Origin: Atherinomorus stipes
Lineage: Eukaryota > Chordata > Actinopteri > Atheriniformes > Atherinidae
Reading direction: 5' to 3'
Assembly (NCBI GenBank): GCA_023101725.1
Contig: JALJCO010013434.1
Span: 1,191,001 to 1,255,000 of the forward strand
DNA: 64,000 bases
This document shows positions 62,801 to 64,000 of this stretch, piece by piece. The notes under the pieces were generated by a model. That model ran no database searches. It was not told the origin of the DNA and was given only the letters and a program-made list of their open reading frames with translations. Positions within the stretch are counted from its first letter, which is position 1; each line of letters begins with the position of its first letter. Made by a program: the position numbers and the translations under genes.

Positions 62801-63031
62801 AGCATACTATGCTGGAAAATCCAGAGAGCATCAGCAGGTGAAGAGAGAGGACTTCCCTGTTGGATGCAGTGTTGTGAGAGGTAGCAGGGCTGGCTCGTCC
62901 TCAGCTGAAAGTAATCTTACCTCGAACATAAAGATTAGCTGGAGCAGAATAGCGAGTCCCAGCACTGTTGACTGCCAAGCACTCGTACTTGCCCTGGTCA
63001 GACTCCTCACTGTTCTCAATCTGAAGTGCTC
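23387..63031 (-). CDS. ptprf: LAR-type receptor tyrosine phosphatase F, C-terminal 1601 residues (5' end outside window)
   Basis: Type I membrane phosphatase that binds extracellular matrix and synaptic organisers, and dephosphorylates substrates through D1; D2 is regulatory. Twenty-six exons with consistent phases run from the end of Ig2 to the stop codon. Order: Ig2 end, Ig3, FNIII 1-3, FNIII 5-8, membrane segment, wedge/juxtamembrane, D1 ([19 protein letters not shown]) and D2 ([15 protein letters not shown]), ending [14 protein letters not shown] rather than PTPRD/S is favoured by [16 protein letters not shown] and by the kdm4a neighbour in tandem. FNIII-4 and the polybasic cleavage motif are missing. 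Exons: 63031-62921, 56947-56678, 55570-54989, 53230-53094, 52635-52491, 52369-52176, 51830-51713, 51496-50912, 50293-50196, 49849-49593, 46743-46662, 45982-45779, 45102-44939, 42724-42615, 41074-40977, 40511-40388, 40170-39995, 39908-39789, 37645-37491, 35758-35473, 27687-27509, 26858-26732, 26179-26054, 25090-24936, 23985-23850, 23455-23387. Confidence 0.93.
23850..23985 (-). CDS. ptprf: ptprf exon: D2 P-loop
   Basis: Completes [10 protein letters not shown], then [20 protein letters not shown] and [12 protein letters not shown]. The D2 cysteine (in the previous exon) is kept. Confidence 0.96.
24936..25090 (-). CDS. ptprf: ptprf exon: D2 WPE loop
   Basis: [20 protein letters not shown], then [20 protein letters not shown], ending ITVHC. 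Glu replaces the general-acid Asp, as is normal for LAR D2, which is nearly inactive. Confidence 0.96.
26054..26179 (-). CDS. ptprf: ptprf exon: D2 middle
   Basis: [20 protein letters not shown] then [20 protein letters not shown]. Donor AGG|GTAAGT. Confidence 0.95.
26214..26284. repeat. (AGAAT)n pentanucleotide array
   Basis: About 14 uninterrupted AGAAT units, starting within 35 bp of the exon at 26054-26179 on its acceptor side. Confidence 0.95.
26732..26858 (-). CDS. ptprf: ptprf exon: D2 core
   Basis: [20 protein letters not shown], then [20 protein letters not shown] and MGR. Donor CGG|GTAAAA. Confidence 0.96.
27509..27687 (-). CDS. ptprf: ptprf exon: D2 start
   Basis: [20 protein letters not shown], then [20 protein letters not shown] and [13 protein letters not shown]. 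Phase 2 donor. Confidence 0.96.
27700..28260. repeat. Probable fish interspersed repeat
   Basis: Motifs such as GTAGCACATATAACACAACA and CCAAAGTGCTGCACAAG, and the following text, resemble a common teleost repeat with no ORF. The family is not identified and the limits are approximate. Confidence 0.35.
28761..30026 (+). mobile_element. BEL/Pao retrotransposon fragment: gag zinc knuckle, protease, start of RT
   Basis: Plus-strand, opposite to ptprf. A Cys-rich knuckle (28886-29012, [17 protein letters not shown]), a protease-like block with [15 protein letters not shown] (about 29190-29240) and DGKTHISLP, then [11 protein letters not shown] and [20 protein letters not shown] match fish BEL/Pao Gag-Pol. 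A frameshift lies near 29490 and stops lie upstream, so the copy is dead. No LTR was recognised. The ORF continues into piggyBac-like sequence at about 30026. Confidence 0.85.
30026..31142 (+). mobile_element. piggyBac transposase relic
   Basis: [60 protein letters not shown], then in another frame GVDTADQ and a C-terminal Cys-rich tail ([16 protein letters not shown], 31080-31130). The three catalytic Asp positions are still visible, but a frameshift near 30700 and stop codons break the gene. No TTAA-flanked ends were found, so it is truncated. Confidence 0.85.
31304..31365. repeat. (TA)n followed by (GT)n
   Basis: About 23 TA units, then 7 GT units. Confidence 0.95.
31366..31638 (+). repeat. 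Teleost repeat with GTGGGGAC and telomere-like GGTTAG motifs
   Basis: TGTGGGGACTGTG, CCCTCGTGGGGACATTTT and CCGGTCCCCATGGGGATGA, then several GGTTTAGG/GGGTTAGG units, then ATGTCAATGGAAAGACCCCA. This layout is typical of a repeat common in fish genomes. It ends at a GT array. Confidence 0.6.
31639..31681. repeat. (GT)n microsatellite
   Basis: About 21 units, followed by TATATA. Confidence 0.95.
32037..32560 (+). repeat. ~520-bp purine (A/G) low-complexity tract
   Basis: Almost only A and G on the plus strand, with rare C or T; the minus strand reads as a poly-Phe ORF that is not a gene. It sits between the two BEL/Pao parts. Triplex-prone if real; sequencing error is also possible. Confidence 0.9.
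32555..33110 (+). mobile_element. BEL/Pao reverse transcriptase, C-terminal part
   Basis: [16 protein letters not shown], a catalytic YVDD box, then [40 protein letters not shown] and a broken LPAEKE region. Same strand and family as the 28761-30026 fragment. About 120 residues of RT between the two parts are missing. Stops at about 32730 and 32971 disable it. Confidence 0.85.
33389..33606. repeat. Inverted repeat, ~55-bp arms
   Basis: The arms at about 33389-33447 and 33547-33606 are reverse complements with a few mismatches (shared: GTTCATTT, AGACAAAC, ACGGAGTTA). They are separated by about 100 bp. Confidence 0.75.
34441..34514. repeat. 37-bp tandem duplication
   Basis: AGAAGAGGTACACCCTAGTC begins at 34441 and recurs at 34478 with one change (ACACC to ACAAC). 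Confidence 0.9.
35473..35758 (-). CDS. ptprf: ptprf exon: D1 P-loop, Q loop and D1-D2 linker
   Basis: Completes [10 protein letters not shown], then [40 protein letters not shown] and [10 protein letters not shown], ending MEHEFK. Together with the previous exon this gives a complete D1 active site. Confidence 0.97.
35759..37078. other. ptprf intron within D1 coding region, left part
   Basis: AT-rich. A segment around 36815-36960 resembles a widespread fish repeat (TTCTCAGTCATCCAGGTCAT), degenerate. No exon is seen. Confidence 0.35.
37079..37458. mobile_element. PIF/Harbinger-like MITE, 380 bp
   Basis: Flanked by TAA on both sides (37076-37078 and 37459-37461). The termini GGTCACGGTCACACTTGGCA and (reverse complement of right) GGGGCAGGTCACACTTGGAA share GGTCACACTTGG. 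A TWA duplication with G-rich ends fits PIF/Harbinger. It ends only 33 bp from the ptprf exon at 37491. Confidence 0.65.
37491..37645 (-). CDS. ptprf: ptprf exon: D1 WPD loop and HC of the P-loop
   Basis: [20 protein letters not shown] then [12 protein letters not shown], ending VVHC. The general-acid Asp of WPD is present. The exon ends inside the Ser of HCSAG. Confidence 0.96.
38155..38490 (+). repeat. Common teleost SINE-like repeat with tRNA-like head
   Basis: Box A-like TGGTTAACCGAG and box B-like GGTTCGATTCCC near the 5' end, then GTGGAGTTTGCACTCCGGGT, TTAGGTTAATTGGTTCTC and GCTGGGATAGGCTCCAG, and a GAAT tail (38480-38490). This layout is very common in fish genomes; I do not assign a family name. 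Confidence 0.65.
38491..38568. repeat. Perfect 34-bp inverted repeat, 10-nt loop
   Basis: Arm 38491-38524 is the exact reverse complement of 38535-38568; the loop is TACCATGCAT. It directly follows the GAAT tail of the SINE-like repeat. Confidence 0.92.
38868..39665 (+). repeat. Local duplications with tRNA-like modules
   Basis: A unit starting CCCACAGCGGGCAG at 39107 recurs at 39478 (about 130 bp, period 371). Modules with box A (GTAGTGGTTAAGGC at about 39000 and 39655) and box B (GGGTTCAATTCCCAC at about 39047; a variant at about 38883) are interleaved. They look like degraded tRNA-derived SINE pieces. No full tRNA cloverleaf forms. Confidence 0.6.
39789..39908 (-). CDS. ptprf: ptprf exon: D1 middle
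   Basis: [20 protein letters not shown] then [20 protein letters not shown]. Forty residues, phase 0 at both ends. Confidence 0.96.
39995..40170 (-). CDS. ptprf: ptprf exon: D1 core
   Basis: [40 protein letters not shown], then [12 protein letters not shown]. Highly conserved phosphatase core. Confidence 0.97.
40388..40511 (-). CDS. ptprf: ptprf exon: D1 KNRY motif
   Basis: [20 protein letters not shown] then [20 protein letters not shown]. The KNRY phosphotyrosine-recognition loop is intact. Confidence 0.96.
40977..41074 (-). CDS. ptprf: ptprf exon: start of D1 (wedge helices)
   Basis: [20 protein letters not shown] then [12 protein letters not shown], the helix-turn-helix wedge before D1. 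Phase 1 acceptor. Confidence 0.94.
41075..42614. other. ptprf intron before the wedge exon
   Basis: Contains an ATCGG-rich degenerate element at 41860-41945 (repeated ATATCGGATATCGG), similar in style to the ends of the fold-back element in kdm4a. No exon is seen. It is the intron with the GC donor. Confidence 0.4.
42615..42724 (-). CDS. ptprf: ptprf exon: juxtamembrane, GC donor
   Basis: [20 protein letters not shown] then [16 protein letters not shown]. The reading required by the next exon (GMKEH) ends this exon at CAAG|GCATGG, a GC donor. A strong GT donor (CAG|GTATGAG, exon end 42687) lies 72 nt upstream of it in the transcript, in the same phase. Confidence 0.88.
42725..44938. other. 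ptprf juxtamembrane intron
   Basis: Holds the 12-nt mini-exon candidate at 44606-44617 and a second donor-like site near 44446 (GAG|GTGAGTATG). The ORFs at 43081-43563 match nothing I recognise. Confidence 0.4.
44606..44617 (-). CDS. ptprf: Candidate 12-nt mini-exon of ptprf, juxtamembrane
   Basis: CCAACAAGAAAG is bounded by GCAG and GTTAGT between the membrane exon and the next exon. Twelve nucleotides would insert four residues in frame (Ser-Gln-Gln-Glu, then Arg). LAR-family genes are known for small alternatively spliced mini-exons. The upstream pyrimidine tract is weak, so this is tentative. Confidence 0.3.
44939..45102 (-). CDS. ptprf: ptprf exon: transmembrane segment
   Basis: Starts [22 protein letters not shown] is followed by the hydrophobic [17 protein letters not shown] and the stop-transfer K/R. 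The acceptor chosen (GAAG|CAAAGG, 45102) fits phase 0; an alternative AG lies 5 nt further in but breaks the frame. Confidence 0.92.
45779..45982 (-). CDS. ptprf: ptprf exon: expected cleavage region, without polybasic motif
   Basis: [20 protein letters not shown] then [17 protein letters not shown]. In human LAR the matching stretch has a run of five arginines cut by a furin-like protease. Here the run is replaced by SLQRQSQ, with no RxxR. Confidence 0.92.
46662..46743 (-). CDS. ptprf: ptprf exon: membrane-proximal region
   Basis: [20 protein letters not shown] then EDVDLHE. An 82-nt exon placed by exact phase match and the WFYIVVVP motif of LAR. Confidence 0.88.
46744..49592. other. ptprf intron with several fish repeats
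   Basis: Includes a hairpin (46891-46930), a repeat with CCTCCGCCAGGGGGCAGGGA and GGTGCAGATCCGGATCAACA words (about 47670-47940), and a repeat with CTGATGAAGGCCAGTGGGCT (about 48280-48470). No exon is seen. Confidence 0.4.
46891..46930. repeat. Perfect hairpin, 16-bp arms
   Basis: AAAAAGCAGGAGGTAA (46891-46906) and its exact reverse complement (46915-46930), with an 8-nt loop. Confidence 0.9.
49593..49849 (-). CDS. ptprf: ptprf exon: FNIII-8 end and membrane-proximal segment
   Basis: [20 protein letters not shown], then [20 protein letters not shown] and IRTAPDLL. Phase 2 donor. Confidence 0.94.
50196..50293 (-). CDS. ptprf: ptprf exon: FNIII-8 first part
   Basis: [20 protein letters not shown] then [12 protein letters not shown], matching the FAKNF and MKTSVLLSWEVP region of LAR. 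Confidence 0.92.
50912..51496 (-). CDS. ptprf: ptprf exon: FNIII-6 and FNIII-7
   Basis: A 585-nt exon: [40 protein letters not shown], then [20 protein letters not shown] and [14 protein letters not shown]. Strong LAR similarity throughout. Confidence 0.96.
51713..51830 (-). CDS. ptprf: ptprf exon: FNIII-5 second half
   Basis: [20 protein letters not shown] then [19 protein letters not shown]. Canonical splice sites. Confidence 0.94.
52176..52369 (-). CDS. ptprf: ptprf exon: FNIII-5 first half
   Basis: [20 protein letters not shown] then [20 protein letters not shown]. Aligns to human LAR FNIII-5 (PPRKVEVEPLNSTAV). Phase 1 acceptor. Confidence 0.93.
52491..52635 (-). CDS. ptprf: ptprf exon: FNIII-3 second half
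   Basis: [20 protein letters not shown], then [17 protein letters not shown] and VEARTAKT. Donor ACCA|GTAAGC. The next exon starts only 121 nt downstream, and it encodes FNIII-5 rather than FNIII-4. Confidence 0.93.
53094..53230 (-). CDS. ptprf: ptprf exon: FNIII-3 first half
   Basis: [20 protein letters not shown] then [20 protein letters not shown]. Ends PVDK|GTGAAT; continues in the exon at 52635. Confidence 0.93.
53390..53620 (+). repeat. Truncated copy of the teleost SINE-like repeat
   Basis: Shares CAAAGACATGCACGTTAGGT, TTAATTGGTCACTCTAAATT and GTGTTGGCCCTG with the 38155-38490 copy. It lacks the tRNA-like head. Inside the ptprf intron after FNIII-2. Confidence 0.6.
54989..55570 (-). 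CDS. ptprf: ptprf exon: FNIII-1 and FNIII-2
   Basis: One 582-nt exon with two fibronectin III repeats: [20 protein letters not shown], then [16 protein letters not shown] and [13 protein letters not shown]. Phase 1 at both ends. Confidence 0.96.
56678..56947 (-). CDS. ptprf: ptprf exon: Ig3
   Basis: Complete Ig domain starting [20 protein letters not shown], with Cys in VNLTCVAVG, Trp in IKWVRG and Cys in [11 protein letters not shown] and NFT are candidate N-glycosylation sites. No ELRE-type mini-exon was found joined to it. Confidence 0.96.
59771..59822. repeat. (TA)n microsatellite
   Basis: About 26 TA units, followed by a (GT)n-TATA-(CA)n self-complementary stretch to about 59850. Confidence 0.95.
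59865..59897. repeat. Perfect hairpin, 13-bp arms
   Basis: ATTGGCAATGAAC and its exact reverse complement, with a 7-nt loop, next to the TA microsatellite. Confidence 0.85.
61272..61294. repeat. (CA)n short array
   Basis: About eleven CA units. Confidence 0.9.
62170..62335 (+). repeat. Fish SINE-like repeat with 17-bp inverted repeat
   Basis: CTTGAGCAAGGTCCTTAACC, TTCTCTGGGCGCC and ATGCAGAGGCCGAATTTCTC are hallmarks of a repeat frequent in fish. At its 5' side, GGGTTAAGGACCTTGCT (62179-62195) pairs perfectly with 62215-62231. Confidence 0.6.
62921..63031 (-). CDS. ptprf: ptprf exon: end of Ig2
   Basis: [20 protein letters not shown] then [17 protein letters not shown]. It carries the second Ig2 cysteine and is very close to mammalian LAR. 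Phase 1 on both sides. This is the most upstream exon in the window. Confidence 0.95.
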
Positions 63032-64000
63032 CTAGGAATGAAGGCCAAATTATCAGTCAAATCTGCATCACACACACTGAAAGACATCCCCCCACAGATA
63101 TTCTCTCCCTCTCTCTCTCTCTGCACACACGTACCCTGCACACACATACGTGTGAGTCACAGTATACAAGTCTACAGTCATAGAATATGGGGTCTTATTT
63201 TTCCCTTTTTTATGTCTCTTTCTGAACTTTAATTGTTTTTGGAGGCATTCACCTCAAAGTCCAAAAAGTCCCTCTGGTACTGATAACATCATGTCATAAG
63301 CACAAATGGCCTGTAATTCTGGCAGAACCATTGAAACAGAAGCTGCCTTAAAAAGGCTCAATCTGGACTTTTCTTCTTGAGGAAGATGAGGTCTTTGATA
63401 CTACAAAGATGCTCCTTTATGTTTTATATCAGAAAATCACAGCAAGTCGTTTTTATGCTGAGCAAGAACATGCTGGCTCAATGATCGTTACTGTTGATCC
63501 TCTTGATTTTACTCATTTTGGTAGATGTCTCAAAACTCATTGGACAATTTTCTTTTGTTCAAGAAATTGTTAAGATTTTACAATTTACAGCTGAAGTTAT
63601 TTATCTATCTGTATCGATCACAGCTGGTGTTATTGTACTTATTTGCTGCAATGCTTGTTTTCTGCTTATGTTGATGTGTTGGTGCAGTGATTGCCTGCTC
63701 CAGACTGGTGGCAACTGAACTTCTCCTGAGACGATTAGTGAAGCTTATCTGATTCAAATATCGCAGCATCTACATATATATTACTGAAAAGGCAAAAGAC
63801 TTTAAGGTTTTTAAACACATTGTTGAGATTGAAAATTGTTGGAGGAGCAAATTTAGTAAAGTGCAAACAGTTTCTTGAGGTTTTCTAGACGTTGATTTAG
63901 CGTTTATGACACCAGACATTTGGCAGCAGCTGGCTGTCCTCTGATTTTCACTTTTAATATATAGTACTGGAGAGACACTACAGTCTATCCTTTGATTTAT
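63032..64000. other. ptprf upstream intron
   Basis: Beyond the Ig2 exon to the window edge. It holds a CT-rich stretch at about 63098-63121; no further exon is recognised. Confidence 0.45.

Larger units (their letters stand above)
56948..62920. other. Largest clean ptprf intron (Ig2 to Ig3)
   Basis: About 6 kb with TA and CA microsatellites, a poly-T run near 60200 and a fish repeat near 62170-62330. No ELRE-type mini-exon (meB) was located. Confidence 0.45.

Noticed and set aside
23387..63031. Assignment to PTPRD or PTPRS instead of PTPRF
   Set aside because: The juxtamembrane [16 protein letters not shown] is LAR-like, and the downstream same-strand neighbour is KDM4A by its C-terminus; some D1/D2 residues are PTPRD-like, so a small doubt remains.

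Overview
This is a teleost fish nuclear genome window. The evidence is split vertebrate genes with GT-AG introns, abundant fish-type interspersed repeats, a BEL/Pao retrotransposon and a piggyBac relic of fish type, several MITEs, and long microsatellites. Both recognisable genes lie on the minus strand, so transcription runs right to left. No RNA gene, CRISPR array or bacterial feature was seen.

Layout. (1) 1012-17608: complete coding sequence of a KDM4A-type (JMJD2A) histone demethylase. It has 21 coding exons whose splice phases all agree, giving 1042 residues: JmjN, JmjC, acidic/basic linker, PHD, extended PHD and double Tudor. (2) 17609-23386: kdm4a promoter and 5' UTR side, microsatellites, a retroelement 3' end, and the ptprf 3' UTR. 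(3) 23387-63031: the last 26 coding exons (1601 residues plus stop) of a LAR-type receptor tyrosine phosphatase, best matched to PTPRF. They cover the end of Ig2, Ig3, fibronectin III repeats 1-3 and 5-8, the membrane segment, and phosphatase domains D1 and D2. Signal peptide, Ig1 and most of Ig2 lie beyond the right edge. (4) 63032-64000: upstream ptprf intron. The tandem order PTPRF then KDM4A on one strand matches the human PTPRF-KDM4A arrangement. As I recall, PTPRS/KDM4B and PTPRD/KDM4C are convergent, which supports the kdm4a/ptprf assignment.

Points that deserve attention. The JmjC domain keeps its iron ligands (His188, Glu190, His276) and zinc ligands (Cys234, His240, Cys306, Cys308) at the human positions. 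It has changed three substrate or cofactor contacts in one exon: Tyr177 to Cys, Asn198 to Ser and Lys206 to Gln. This suggests a demethylase with weakened or lost catalysis in an otherwise intact gene. The ptprf gene has no room for the FNIII-4 exon, has lost the polybasic furin-type processing motif, and uses an apparent GC donor with a strong in-frame GT donor 72 nt upstream of it. Two neighbouring genes that are intact yet altered at key sites would fit a diverging ohnolog segment from the teleost genome duplication (inference).

The 7.8-kb ptprf intron between D1 and D2 is a transposon graveyard. A BEL/Pao gag-protease-RT fragment runs in frame into a piggyBac transposase relic. After a low-complexity purine tract, the rest of the BEL reverse transcriptase follows, then a 2-kb DNA transposon with diverged inverted ends. 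The first kdm4a intron carries a TTAA-flanked MITE with two perfect TGACGTCA sites.
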